From Nannochloris sp. 'desiccata' (lineage: Eukaryota; Chlorophyta; Trebouxiophyceae; Chlorellales; Chlorellaceae): a DNA stretch of 64,000 nt. The notes beneath the pieces were generated by a model. It did not search any database. It saw only the letters and a list, made by a program, of their open reading frames with translations, and was not told the origin of the DNA. The DNA lies in assembly GCA_019044685.2 (NCBI GenBank), contig JAGTXX020000006.1, positions 2,065,501 through 2,129,500 of the forward strand, written 5' to 3'. The translations under genes and the position numbers were made by a program. This document shows positions 1 through 10,466 of this stretch, in pieces (the stretch's first letter is position 1; every line of letters begins with the position of its first letter).

Positions 1-878
1 TCAGCTGAGATGATCTCATCGCCTTGTTGGATTCCAGCTGTGTCTGCTGCAGAACCGTGAATAAGACCAACCACCCATACCCCTTGACCTCCATCGCTCA
101 TGCCACCTCCGTTAGTTGCAGTTGTTGCTGGTTCAAGGCCTGTTTTTGTTTTTAGTTCTTGTAAAGTCCCTAAATTTAGTCCTACTCCACTCACATCGTA
201 CTTCACCATCTCACTAAACTCTTCAGGACTAATAAATCGAGAATATGGGTCTCTTAATTGGGACACCATTCTCCGGACAGCAGCGTGGGCAGCACCAGGG
301 TCACTTGGATTGCTAGACAGAGCTGCATCGCGAAGCTTCTGCCATCGAGCAGGGTCAAAACCAACACCACGAGCGTCTGAAAAATTACGGTCTACTACTT
401 CCCAGACTTCATTGATAAGGTCTCGAGCTGCAGCGCGCTGGGAATCAGCCTCTGGGCCGGTGGACGGGGCAGTAGAGGTGGCGCTCCGGAGGACAGTCCA
501 AGCTGAGTCAAGCTGCGTTTCTAGGGTGCGTACTACCCCTAAAAGACGATCTTCAGTGGCGGACGCGAGGTCAAGGGCGTCAGCTGCTTGGTAGGTGCCT
601 AGATGGAGGCAGGCTGCTGCTAATGTTGCAACGACGAGTTTGAGGCAGCGATGGAAGATGTCATCCGCAGCTGCAAGATCTTCTGGTGATAGTGAAACAT
701 CGTTATCTTTTGGTGAGACATACGTGATATATATTCGATGTTGAATTGCGTGAATTTGTTTCTGGAAAGCATTGCAAGGCGCTTTTAGAAAACGGCATTG
801 ATGGTGCGGATTATTCACTGTAATCGAAGATATTCGTGCCGCACACGCGGCTGCAGCTACTCTCCCTGTTATCTGCAT
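1..878 (-). CDS. C-terminal processing protease, CtpA type (partial, N-terminal half)
   Basis: This serine protease family trims the C-terminus of photosystem II D1 precursor in the thylakoid lumen. The reading frame opens at ATG 878 and runs off the window edge with 292 codons and no stop. An R- and A-rich leader is followed near residues 75-100 by a hydrophobic stretch ending at a lumenal-type ADA motif. Next come the helical N-terminal domain, the conserved block with LRDPYSRFISPEEF, and the start of a PDZ domain (GSAADTAGIQQGDEI). The catalytic Ser-Lys part lies outside the window. No intron is needed in the visible part. A second, complete member of the family lies at 24870-26775. Family assignment is firm; which paralogue processes D1 cannot be told. 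Confidence 0.9.
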   Translation of the reverse strand, partial: MQITGRVAAAACAARISSITVNNPHHQCRFLKAPCNAFQKQIHAIQHRIYITYVSPKDNDVSLSPEDLAAADDIFHRCLKLVVATLAAACLHLGTYQAADALDLASATEDRLLGVVRTLETQLDSAWTVLRSATSTAPSTGPEADSQRAAARDLINEVWEVVDRNFSDARGVGFDPARWQKLRDAALSSNPSDPGAAHAAVRRMVSQLRDPYSRFISPEEFSEMVKYDVSGVGLNLGTLQELKTKTGLEPATTATNGGGMSDGGQGVWVVGLIHGSAADTAGIQQGDEIISA

Positions 879-1746
879 TTTTATGAAAATGTGTACTTCA
901 TTTTGATGCGAACCGTTCCTGCCAGGCACATTTAAAGCCAGGACTTTTGTTCCTGGCTCTGCCGTCCTCGCTCTCAGCGTGTTGATCAGAATTGCCCATC
1001 CTCTATTTTCTTGTCCATTAAGCAGTGATTATGTTACAAGTTTTAGACGCTTTCAAATAACCGAAACTGCATCAAAGTATCAACACCTATTTAATACAGA
1101 TACGCAGGTTGTAAACAGAGCAGCCCAACTCCATTTTTAGCATCGAGGCGGTGACAAGAAAAAAAATTCAAAAATTTCTTGTTGGAACAAGAAAGAAAAA
1201 GACAGAGTCTGCAGGGAAATAAAATGTTCAGATCAGTGCAGGCAGTGTATTAGGGAAAAACAAAGAAGGGCATTAAAGACAGACAAGCCAGCCAAAGGCA
1301 CTGTAACAAATCTTTATGAAAGCCTAAAAAATCAAAAACAAAAGGAGGAAAAATAAAAAGGAGGAAGAATAGTACAGCTTCGAAGAGAAGAGATTTTTCG
1401 TTGTAACAAAAAAATAACTAAATAATGGGGCGACAACCTTCGAGCAGAAACGGGAAAATGATGACAATCATGGAAGTTTTTTGAAGAAGGGGTGTTGATG
1501 GATTTAAATGAGAAGATGCAGCCAAGTAGATTCTGCAAAATACAAACCAACATGAGGGGTTCATAGACATTGATGTATTATGAAAAAGGATGATTCATGA
1601 TCAGTACTTCCAACAGCTGAGATTGAAATCGGAAAGAGACATATATCATAGTATGATTGATAGTGTATAATATAAATTAATCAAGTGAGGAGGAGAATAC
1701 CGATATACAAGTCAAAGAATATTTAGAATTACCATCGAGGTTGATG
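879..1746. other. Intergenic: CtpA promoter side and 3' flank of the MYB gene
   Basis: No gene was recognised here. It holds the upstream region of the minus-strand CtpA gene and the downstream flank of the minus-strand MYB gene. An 8-bp perfect stem (936-943 with 951-958, 7-base loop) lies 58 bases upstream of the CtpA start. The stretch 1140-1350 is purine-rich and low in complexity on the plus strand. Confidence 0.6.
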
Positions 1747-4700
1747 CTATTGATCATCGCTTGGTACAGGGCGTGCTTTCTTTCTACCTCCACCAGATGG
1801 ACGAGGACTAGAACGCTTTCTTCCTGTGCTCGGGCCCCCACTGGGACCGTCACCACCACTACCTGTACCAGCACTACCAGAAGGCGCATTGTTATTATTA
1901 TGTAATGCATTAGCAGAGTCTCCTCTCACACCAGTAGCAGTGTTATTAAGGTTTGCTGTACCAGCAGCACCAGGGGTAGTTTTTCGCCGACTTCGAGACT
2001 GCCCCCTACCACCACCATCATCACCACCACCGCCAGCAGCGCTCGGGTTGTCTTGATGTGAAGGAGCCCTAGTGGGAGCAGGGGTCGTACCAAACTGCCC
2101 AGCCCACATTTGAGGCATGATTCCACCTGATGACGTGGCAGCAGCTGCTGCCCCCATGGAAGCAGCCATGTGCTGGAACGCAGCATATGCTTCGGTACTC
2201 ATTGAAGCAGCCCATGTCGGCACTGGAAAAGGGAAAGCACTCGCAGTATATGCTTGTTGCATGATTAAATGATGCATTCCAGCAGATTGTAACGCTTGCA
2301 TGGCAGTTTGGAGAGCAGCAGCTGTCGATGCGTGCTCTTCAGCAGCGGCAGTAAGACCTCGTAGGGCAGCGTCAGCTGCAATGGCAGTGGTTTGCCCATT
2401 GGCTGCAGCAGCAGCAGCAGCTGCGGCCGGAGCTTCTTCCTGTTGGTGTCCTTCACGTGGTCTTTTCAGACGAGAAGAAGGCATGCTGGCAGCATCGTTT
2501 TTACGTGGTGCAGGAGGAGGAAGAGGGGGAGGGAGCAAGGGAGGGGCAAGATCACCGCTGCACCATCCATTAACTACAGCTCCTCCTGCAGGGTCCGCAC
2601 TGCCACCACCACTGCCACCACCACCGTTGGCGGTAGGCTGTGATCTATCCCCACTCCCGTTGGACGTTCTTTTTCCATTGGCAGAGGGCGGTGGAGGAGG
2701 CATCGGCATTCTTCTAGATGTGCCCATGCCGCCTTCAGCCGTTGAGTGATTTCCCCCGGAGCCATTGCCTCCACTGCCATCACCGTTACAGCCATCACCT
2801 CCACCAGAACCACCTCCAAAGCCATTGTTATTGTTATTATGGGCGTGATTATTGTGATGATCACCACCGGAGCCCTTTTCACCAGCACCGCCGGAAGATT
2901 TGTCCCCGGAGCCGCCAGAAGATTTTCTCTCTCCAGATTTGTTGTTATCGATCCTGGCCGCTGCTGTGCCTGCTGCGTTGATTGCAGCAGCGCCGTTTCG
3001 ACGTGGAGGAGGAGGTAAATGGGGCACACTGGTAATTGCAGCATTGGTCCCATTACCTGCACCGCTCTTAAAGTGAGCAGTACTGCCAACTGGTTGGGCG
3101 ATACCTCCCGTCATCGAGGCATTCCCACCATTGCCAGTCACATTCGCACTGTGCCGTACAGTTCCCTTGTGATGGTGATGGTGGTGATGTTTGGTGGCAC
3201 CACCAGCATGAGTGCGATGACCCCCATGGCTGTGGGTATGAAGGTGGGAATGACGGTGAGCGCCAGGTTGAGGGTGGCGAACTGGAGGAGCAGCAGCAGC
3301 AGCAGGGGCAAGAGCAAGAGCTTTGCCTGGCTGGTGAGCACTAGGCTGACTACCTCCATCAAGAACACCAGCAGAAGGAGCAATGGCGTTTCCTGCTCCA
3401 CTGCCACCGCTACCTTGACCATTGCTAGTACCTATTGCAGCAAAACCGCCACCACCACCACCACCGCTTCCTTGTTGATTATTTCCTCCGCTGCCGTCTC
3501 CATTAGAAGGGTTGCTACCACGACCAGAGAATCCATTTCCAGTACCAGTGGGGGCCATTACATTTCCACTCCCGTTACCACCGCTGCCATTTTCTTCAGT
3601 AGGGCTGATGGATTGTCGAGCAGGGGGAGCAGCGGCAGCCGCAGCAGCAGGAGGTGTGGGTGCAAGAGGACGGGAAGGAGGCAATAAGCTTTTATGAAGC
3701 TTCGAGCTTGTTCCATTGCCGTTGCCGTTTCCATTATTGGGATGAACGCTGCCATTAAGAGAGCTTCCATTTCCAGTTGGGTTACTACCTCCGGAGCCTT
3801 CACCCTCACGGACACCGCCACCGCCGGGAACAGCTGGTGAGGCTACAGCACCAGAAGGTTTAGCGGGCGCAGCTGCTGGAGCAGCACCATTTTGCCCACT
3901 GCTTCCTCCAGACGCACCCTTAGCTACAGCAGCCACTGCTTCTGCTTTCCCGCTACCACTACCGTCTCCGGAGCCGCCCTTGGAAGGTTTCGGAGGTAAA
4001 CTACTAACTTGGCCTCTTTCTACACCATTATTTCCATTATTTTGGACTAGTTTCAGTCCTTCTTGCAAAGAACTAGGCTGTGTTGCCCACAGCTGAGCAG
4101 CTGCCATGGACATTGGGTCGGAGAATTGAGGTGCCCACATAGAGCTAGGAGGCAAATTAAATGCATTGCTTATTGGTGCAGGCGCTTGCCAAGCGGAGCA
4201 TGCAAGTAGCCGAGCTAATGTACTGGCTCCGCTATTCGTACCTTGTAGGCCAGGACCAAGTGGAGGAGGTGCAATGCCTCCTTCAGCATCACCATCACCG
4301 CCGTCGTCGTTAAGCCTGGCTTCATCTTCCCTGGAGCAAGCAGAGTCTTCTCCATCTGCTCCGTGGACCTTTTGTGGATGTAGTTGGTAGCCAGGCTCGC
4401 TAGTTCCAGTTCGTTCGGCGATTCCATTGTCCCTCATGGGGGCTGGGGCTGGGACGCCGGAAGGCACTGGCGGAGCTGGTGGACCAGATGCTGCTTTTAT
4501 AGAAGCTTGGATATTAGCTTGTATCGTAGCTGGGTTACTCATTGCACGAAGCATAGAAGGCGATAATCCACAAAAGGGGAAAACATCTGGAGGGGAAACT
4601 TGAAGACGGGCTTCTATTTCTCGTCCTGCAGCAGCGACGACGGCAGCTGCTGCAGCTGCAGCGGCCGCTGACGCAGCAGCAGTGACTGCAGCAACCGTGA

Positions 4701-5581
4701 TGTCGGGTACATTGGCTGCGCCAGCTGCTGCGCGGACAGCAGCAGCGTAATCTGGTAATGCCATGGCGGCACCATTGGCGGCCAGGTCAGCAGACGAGGC
4801 GTCGCCTCGAGCAAAGCCACTACCACCATTAGTTTTGCGTTTCTGCCGTGGTGGAGGAATCGCAATATCAACCGGCACCTCGACTGCAATAATAAAGTAG
4901 ATGTAATAAGATGGAGGTGAGTCTCTTAGAAGTATCTGCCATGATAAAAAAAAAACATGCAAGAAGAAGAAAGTGCGTTGGGAATATCTTAAACTCTGAA
5001 AATGAAAATATCTTACGTGCAGCTGGAGGTAATGGGACGCCCGCCTGAAGTTGTTTCTGTTGCTTTTCTATTTTAGAAAAGAATTTTTGGGCGTGTGATC
5101 TAATTTGTACGGATGTCTTTGTTTTGACAGCCTCTGCAAGATGAGATGACTCGTGTGGGAGGGAGAACAAAGATGTGAGAAATTGAACAGAATTTCATGT
5201 TTGCCGCCTCTCAGCTGCGCATTTAAATCACACCCGTATATTAAGTTACTTAGTATACGCTATGGCGTCTGCTTACCTTCTATCTTTCTCCATTGTCTAC
5301 CATGGATGCGAAGAGCTTCTACAAATCTCTCATGCTCTTCGTCCGTCCAACGCTCACGTTGTTTTGTCATTGTATATGGTTTTCTAGTCTACGAGATTAG
5401 ATGAAAAAGCGGTGGGTTGAGGTGATCAGACGGGAAAAACGTCACGGAACGCCAGAACGAAGATGCAATTTTAAAAAGCTGTGCTTACCTTTTGAGTAGC
5501 GGCCCCTGTGCCCCGCTCATGCCTTCCCCGTCCTTTCCTTGAGTCCAAGGGCATCCCCTCGTCCTCTTCATTCCTCTCCAT
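1747..5581 (-). CDS. CCA1/REVEILLE-like single-MYB (SHAQKF) transcription factor with giant low-complexity tail
   Basis: A nuclear DNA-binding factor of the CCA1/LHY/RVE clock family. Four exons are inferred: 5581-5489, 5388-5277, 5133-5017 and 4883-1747, giving 1152 residues. Exon 2 supplies [18 protein letters not shown] (from residue 33) and W64. Exon 3 supplies [11 protein letters not shown] (77-87). The join to exon 4 restores IPPPRQKRK at 116-124, the family's signature after the MYB repeat. All three introns have GT-AG ends and matching phases. The remaining roughly 1000 residues are Gly/Ser/Asn/Ala repeats with poly-Ala runs and a seven-His run near position 3175. Plant members are usually 300-650 residues, so the tail is unusual. 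The upstream frame stays open, so an earlier start is possible. Evening Elements lie upstream and in intron 3. Confidence 0.88.
5005..5013 (+). promoter_or_regulatory. Evening Element (AAAATATCT) in intron 3 of the MYB gene
   Basis: An exact nine-base Evening Element on the plus strand, just inside intron 3 next to its 5' splice site (donor GT at 5016-5015). CCA1/RVE proteins bind this motif in plants. A related AATATCT core lies at 4983-4989. Function at this location is inferred. Confidence 0.4.
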
Positions 5582-6043
5582 CCTACTGCCCCGAACCGTC
5601 CTAGAATTATGTGAATTCGCCAGCTCAAGCCATAAGAACTCTTGCTGGCTGGGTACAGCACCCAGTAGCTACCATAGATCTCTTCTATTTCTGCAGATGC
5701 GCGTTCACTTCAAAAAAGTTTCCGAAGCGGTCGACGAAAAGGGCAAAAAGAGCAGAAAAGGTGAACCTCGAGTTGCCAATTTCGCGCCCTGGCTCGTGGC
5801 TCTTGGCTCTTGAGAAACGACAGCAAGATATTTTGCCGGAAAGAGCGCAGAAGTTTTTGAAAATGCAATGAAATTCCTCCCGAAGACAGAATTAACGGAT
5901 GGAATTGCTTCAAAAATTTTACTGATGTGTTTTAAAGGCAAAGGAAGGCAAGAGCAACGCAAAGAATAACATTGCAATTATTAAATTTTCCGTAATGGCG
6001 GTGGGTCAAGAAGCCGTCCTTGCTCCACCAGTTCTACCTTTCT
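5582..6043. other. Intergenic: promoter/5' UTR of the MYB gene and 3' flank of the acyltransferase gene
   Basis: No further coding exon was recognised, although the MYB frame remains open for some codons upstream of the chosen ATG. The stretch holds an exact Evening Element at 5826-5834. Confidence 0.55.
5826..5834 (-). promoter_or_regulatory. Evening Element upstream of the CCA1/RVE-like gene
   Basis: AGATATTTT on the plus strand reads AAAATATCT in the direction of the MYB gene, about 245 bases upstream of its proposed start. In plants this is the target of the same family of factors, so feedback on its own gene is a reasonable inference. Confidence 0.5.
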
Positions 6044-6922
6044 TTACTCTCCCGCTCCCTCAGGCAGCGCTCCTTCAGAATGCCTTCGCATCTCTACATC
6101 CTCTTTACCCGGAACCTGATCTATATTCGCACGTGGCGCTTTCTTCTCCAATTCCAGCAACGCCTCTGCCACTCTAGAAGCAATATCTTTCCACACACAC
6201 GTTTGATCTTCACCTTCTTTGCCGCATCGGATAGCTAAATCATCCATATGTATAACATCTCCCACTAGAACATCAACATCGTTGCCAAAACGGGGGAGAC
6301 GAGCTCGTCGAGGCATCACCCGCCCCATACCGGTATGGTAAAAAGGAAGCACTCTAGGAGCCTGTCCTGTCGCTTCTACAGCATCACAAAACACTTTTCC
6401 TATACCCCAACGTAAATGTCCTAATCTTCCGGTGTAATTAATGCGGCCTTCGGGAAATAAATGCACCCAACCACCTTTACTTAACTCTCCTGCGGCGATC
6501 TTCATTACCGGCTGTAGCGGCCCTTTGCCCCGCTCTATTGGCAGGGTTTTACCGCTCTGGAAAAACTGCCCTAGAAGATAATTACTATAACATAGCTCCC
6601 GAGCACAGAGAGACCAGCGTACTTTACCATGCATGTGCTCAGTAAGAAAGAAAGACCATGGCAACATGGCGCTCAACAGCATTGGGTCATCAAGTGTGCT
6701 GGTGTGGTTGCTGACAGTAATTAAACCAATATGTCCAGGTCTATTGAGTACTTGATCGTGGAATGTAGGTAGATTGTCGACATTTGTGGAGTTTAAAACT
6801 CGTAATAAGAATTTGCTAACGAGAGAAACAATGCCCAGAGTTGCGGAGCGTCCTTTCTCGCCCCATGGCGACAACAAATATTTCTCACGAAGCTGATCTT
6901 CTGGCTCCAGCAGCGAATCCAT
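6044..6922 (-). CDS. TAZ: Tafazzin-like glycerophospholipid acyltransferase
   Basis: Tafazzins are membrane-associated transacylases that remodel acyl chains, in mitochondria mainly of cardiolipin. The 292-residue protein has the acyltransferase NHxxxxD motif as NHTSTLD (residues 72-78), followed by DDPMLLSAMLPW and HLFPEGRINY, a pattern typical of tafazzins rather than plastid acyltransferases. It is encoded in one exon. The in-frame codon upstream at 6973 is TTG, so the first ATG at 6922 (MDSLLEPED) was chosen. The size matches the family. Its substrate in this organism is inferred. A related plant lyso-lipid acyltransferase is the alternative. Confidence 0.85.
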   Translation of the reverse strand: MDSLLEPEDQLREKYLLSPWGEKGRSATLGIVSLVSKFLLRVLNSTNVDNLPTFHDQVLNRPGHIGLITVSNHTSTLDDPMLLSAMLPWSFFLTEHMHGKVRWSLCARELCYSNYLLGQFFQSGKTLPIERGKGPLQPVMKIAAGELSKGGWVHLFPEGRINYTGRLGHLRWGIGKVFCDAVEATGQAPRVLPFYHTGMGRVMPRRARLPRFGNDVDVLVGDVIHMDDLAIRCGKEGEDQTCVWKDIASRVAEALLELEKKAPRANIDQVPGKEDVEMRRHSEGALPEGAGE

Positions 6923-7395
6923 TGAGCAGAAGAAAGCGAAATATTCTAAACAAATGAAAGTGAAAGTAATCAAAAATCAAAGGATTAAGATTTAAATTTG
7001 AGGACGAATATGTCGAACAACGGCATTGCCGTGCTGCTATTCTAATTCATCAAGTTCAAACATAATCAGAATTTCAATAGAAATGTAATGCGTCTTCAAT
7101 TTTAGCTCATGATGATCAGCTTTGGACACACACTCCACGACGGCGTATTGCGTTTGCAAACTTCTATTCATAGCTCATTACACATTTTAACGTCATACAA
7201 GTTGAAAAAATAAATAAAAATTTGATTAGCTGGGAAACAGAAATGTCTTGAGTTTGACTGAGTTTGGTGATCTCCCTTTGCGATCTGTTAACAACAGTCC
7301 ATGGAGCAAACAATGAGACGGCGGGGCTAGGAGACCGCTTTGAAGGAAAAAACAAAAATTATACTGCAATGCTTTGCTAAAATTAATTCATTTAT
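6923..7395. other. Intergenic: acyltransferase promoter and lipase 3' flank
   Basis: AT-rich sequence with no recognisable gene. It contains the upstream region of the tafazzin-like gene and the downstream flank of the lipase gene, both on the minus strand. Confidence 0.5.
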
Positions 7396-9462
7396 TTACG
7401 TTTCTTGATAAGTAATAACCCAGTTGGGGACACCGATAGAGGTCGCATTTTGTAGGATAGGATAATAGAAGACTTCACACCAATGGTCATACCAAGTCGT
7501 TTCGGATAGGCTGACGTCTGGGCGGGGATTGAGCAAAACACTGAAATTTCCATTCAACTGACGAGTAATCCAAATAGGCTGGCGCGTATACACGTATCCA
7601 GGTAGTGGGGGGACTGCAGGGACTTCATCTAAATTGAAGACAAACCTGTAGACATTACCGACAGACGCCTTGAACAACGTTGCAAATTCTTCATTTCCAG
7701 TTTTTGGCGCTCCTTGAGTTGCTATAAAGACATGAGCCCTTGGCCAACGGTGCGCTGCCCATACACCACTGAATTCTGATACAGCACCTCCAAGAGAGAA
7801 TCCAGAAATAGATATAAAAAAAGGATCTTCGCCACCACTAACGCTGTACAAGGCGGCCTCCAAACTCTGAACACTCTCTCCATTTCTGTCAGAGCCTTCT
7901 ACAAGGCTCTTGAATTGTCTGTAAAAACCAGCATGGCCCTGAATATTACCAATTTGGTCATTAATATCTTCTGTTGCAGGGAACTCTTTATCTAAAAACC
8001 TTCTAAAATCCCTGGTTTTATACGCGAGGGCATCAGCAAGCAAATCACGCGATTCGTTGGTATACTTGAACAAAAAAATCGCTTCTTTGCTGGTCTCGTT
8101 CCAGGCGACGATAGCATCACCACCGGAACGTGGGTGTTCTAAAGTAACATGAGGAAGGCCCATTAATGACGCAGGGGGATCAGTGCTGTAGGCGGTATTC
8201 TTGCCAGTAGCGTCGCCAAAACCAGTACAGCTCATGTCTATATACTGACGGGAACGGCAGACGATAGGAGGGCAGTCGGATTCGGGAGGGAGCTGTCCAG
8301 GACCAGGGACAGAGGTCACAGGAGCCCAGGGATCCCAATTAATAATCTGAGGAGATCCAGCATTGCATACAGGAGTATCTCCGTGAACAGATCTTCCAAT
8401 ATAGGAAGCATAGCATGCTGCTGTGCTTTCTTCGTATGTACCATTGGGTTGCTGAATATTGTCCGGTGCAATAGATTGACCATTAGTAGGCACCTGAGGA
8501 GGTAAATTAGGGATTAGCACAGCTTGTTGTAGCGTATCTCCTTGAGTAGTGCGAGATTTCAAGCCTTCATTAAGGGCTCTTACTTCTGTCAGGTTGTATC
8601 CAGTGACATTTTGAGGGGGAGCAGGGACTTCCGACATGGCAAAAGGCCAAAAATAGTAAAGAGAAATAAATCTATCAAAAGCCCAAGCAAATTGAGGGTT
8701 GAATCCTTTCCAAGGAGTGTTGAAAGTGATGACGTCAACTGAGGTTGCGGGGAAGTACAAGGCCGATGAAACACCGCAGAGGATGGCAGCGCCACCACCA
8801 AGAGGGCCTTCTCCTGAACACGTTACCCAGAGAATGCGCTCCCCTCCCATCACCTTGGTAATAGCCCGTGTCAAAGGACCAGTGATGTTGTTCACTCCGC
8901 TTCCGGTCAGTTTAGAAAACTCAGTAATCAACCTTAAAGGCGCTTGGGCGGTGTAGATATAGTTGTTTAAAAATGGAACAGGGGCAGTAGTCGTACTCCA
9001 ATCTTCGGCGGAACCTGTTATAGGCTTATTTGGAAAGGAGACGTAAAGACTGTTTAAGGTATCTCTACGCACAAAAACTGATGAGCCATCGCCCCATGGA
9101 ACAACGACTTCTTTTTCGCCGAGGCCACTCTTCTCTCCAACAGGTGATGACGTGTACCGGATTGCTTGCATCGTTTTGACAATCACTGGGCCATAATCAT
9201 CAACAGAAGTAATAGGGTATGCATTCTGTCGGTCGTAAGCGACAGACCTGACAATAAAGGGGGTGACAAAGATGCCGCCAACGAGAAGGATCAATCCAGC
9301 AATTGCAAAACCTTGCAAGGACTTTGCATCACAGCACTTGCTGCGGCGTTTCTCCCCCTTTATGGACTTGGTAGATTCGACAGGGTTAGGTTCGGCGGTG
9401 GGAGTATCCACCGCAGTGGGTTGAGACATTTTGGGATCATTTTTCAAGGTTGGATCTTCCAT
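7396..9462 (-). CDS. Class 3 (fungal-type) lipase with N-terminal membrane anchor
   Basis: An alpha/beta hydrolase expected to cleave acyl esters of neutral lipids or galactolipids. The 688-residue single-exon protein has a nucleophile elbow GFSLG with Ser556, a probable Asp612 in NLDEVP and a probable His660 in YDHW. The spacing and the block QGAPKTGNEEF between Ser and Asp are characteristic of class 3 lipases. A basic, cysteine-containing cytosolic segment precedes one hydrophobic helix at about residues 49-72. The following 480 residues contain many N-glycosylation sequons and cysteines, so a lumenal or extracellular catalytic domain is likely. The start at 9462 (MEDPTLK) is the first ATG; a longer frame begins only with TTG. 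The natural substrate cannot be told. Confidence 0.82.
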   Translation of the reverse strand: MEDPTLKNDPKMSQPTAVDTPTAEPNPVESTKSIKGEKRRSKCCDAKSLQGFAIAGLILLVGGIFVTPFIVRSVAYDRQNAYPITSVDDYGPVIVKTMQAIRYTSSPVGEKSGLGEKEVVVPWGDGSSVFVRRDTLNSLYVSFPNKPITGSAEDWSTTTAPVPFLNNYIYTAQAPLRLITEFSKLTGSGVNNITGPLTRAITKVMGGERILWVTCSGEGPLGGGAAILCGVSSALYFPATSVDVITFNTPWKGFNPQFAWAFDRFISLYYFWPFAMSEVPAPPQNVTGYNLTEVRALNEGLKSRTTQGDTLQQAVLIPNLPPQVPTNGQSIAPDNIQQPNGTYEESTAACYASYIGRSVHGDTPVCNAGSPQIINWDPWAPVTSVPGPGQLPPESDCPPIVCRSRQYIDMSCTGFGDATGKNTAYSTDPPASLMGLPHVTLEHPRSGGDAIVAWNETSKEAIFLFKYTNESRDLLADALAYKTRDFRRFLDKEFPATEDINDQIGNIQGHAGFYRQFKSLVEGSDRNGESVQSLEAALYSVSGGEDPFFISISGFSLGGAVSEFSGVWAAHRWPRAHVFIATQGAPKTGNEEFATLFKASVGNVYRFVFNLDEVPAVPPLPGYVYTRQPIWITRQLNGNFSVLLNPRPDVSLSETTWYDHWCEVFYYPILQNATSIGVPNWVITYQET

Positions 9463-9665
9463 TTTCAAGTACAATACCGGAATAACGGCGTGGTATGCAC
9501 TGCTATTCTGACCCTTCCAAGTACGCAAAGACGTGAAATGCCGCCATATACGTAAAGATACGGTCTTAAATCCACCTGCAATTCACTCCATCGAGGCACT
9601 ACATTTGTAATTTTGAATTCTTGGTCGATAGAAAGCTCGGCTTTCTATCCATCAAAAACCCTGAA

Positions 9666-10362
9666 ATGGCACGCATTCTTGCTAATTCAAGAGTGAGAAA
9701 AAACACTGTACTTGTAAATTCGTTTCAGTTATTGGAGGGGATGCAGAGAGCAGCCCAATTCTGTTTTAGACTTCCATCTATCGTTGTTCGAGCGCACCCA
9801 CAAGGCAGAAGACTCGCAATTCGAACGATGGTATGTGAAAGATAATGCATAATTAGTCTAAAGTAGATTTAATAAGTCAATATTGATTTTAATGGAGCTC
9901 TTTTTGCAAATTATTTTCTGATCTCTTCCTCCGCCCTTTCCCCCCACTCTCCTAAGTTTAACCCTACTTCTTCTTCCAGGCTTCCGACAACAGCTATTAT
10001 GTTTTGAAATACAACTACGTCCCTGATATTTTACAGAAACGCGGCCCTTATCGCGCTGCCCACCTTGACGGAGCTAAGAAAATGGTAAGTGACTGAGCAT
10101 GAAAGAATAAATAAAATGAAAAAATCACCGCCATGGCAACATGCTTTCCATTGTGCATCAATTCTCTTTGTAGGCTGATCAAAATAAGTTGGTGATGGCC
10201 GGTGCCCTTACTGACCCTGTTGATGGGGCTATTTTCATCTTTAGAAATCTCTCTAGAGACGATATCGAGGCATTTGTCAAAGACGACCCGTATGTTCAAA
10301 ATGGATTGGTGCCTGCTTATGAGATTAGACCTTATATGGTAGTCGCAGGAGACAGAGATTAG
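9666..10362 (+). CDS. YCII-domain protein with N-terminal leader
   Basis: YCII proteins are small ferredoxin-fold dimers, some with weak hydrolase or dehalogenase-like activity; the role here is unknown. Three exons are inferred: 9666-9830, 9980-10084 and 10174-10362, all phase 0 with GT-AG ends, giving 152 residues. Exon 1 encodes a basic leader with six or more arginines and no acids in its first 20 residues, probably for plastid or mitochondrion. Exons 2 and 3 encode the YCII core (KRGPYRAAHLDGAKKM, then MAGALTDPVDGAIFIF and the DDPYVQNGL block). The gene diverges from the lipase gene, with 203 bases between start codons, and converges on the DNAJC8 gene. Confidence 0.82.
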
Positions 10363-10466
10363 CGCTATAGGAAATACTGATAATAAATATGCATGTAAAA
10401 TAAAGGGATGAAATAAGAACATAGCCCAGAAGAAAAAGAAAAAAAGTAGATTATTGATCAAGAAAA

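Noticed and set aside
100..594. Plus-strand open frame of 164 codons
   Set aside because: It lies antisense to the CtpA protease frame, which shows clear family motifs. The plus-strand product has none.
2300..4390. Several long frames on both strands within the MYB tail
   Set aside because: Simple GC-rich repeats lack stops in many frames. Only the minus-strand frame joins to the MYB exons in phase.
9462..9528. Longer N-terminus for the lipase starting at 9528
   Set aside because: The codon is TTG. The first ATG is at 9462, and the added segment shows no signal or domain.
9666..10362. Recent bacterial transfer for the YCII, HNH and CtpA genes
   Set aside because: All have spliceosomal introns or organelle leaders with composition like their neighbours. 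Old endosymbiotic origin explains them better.
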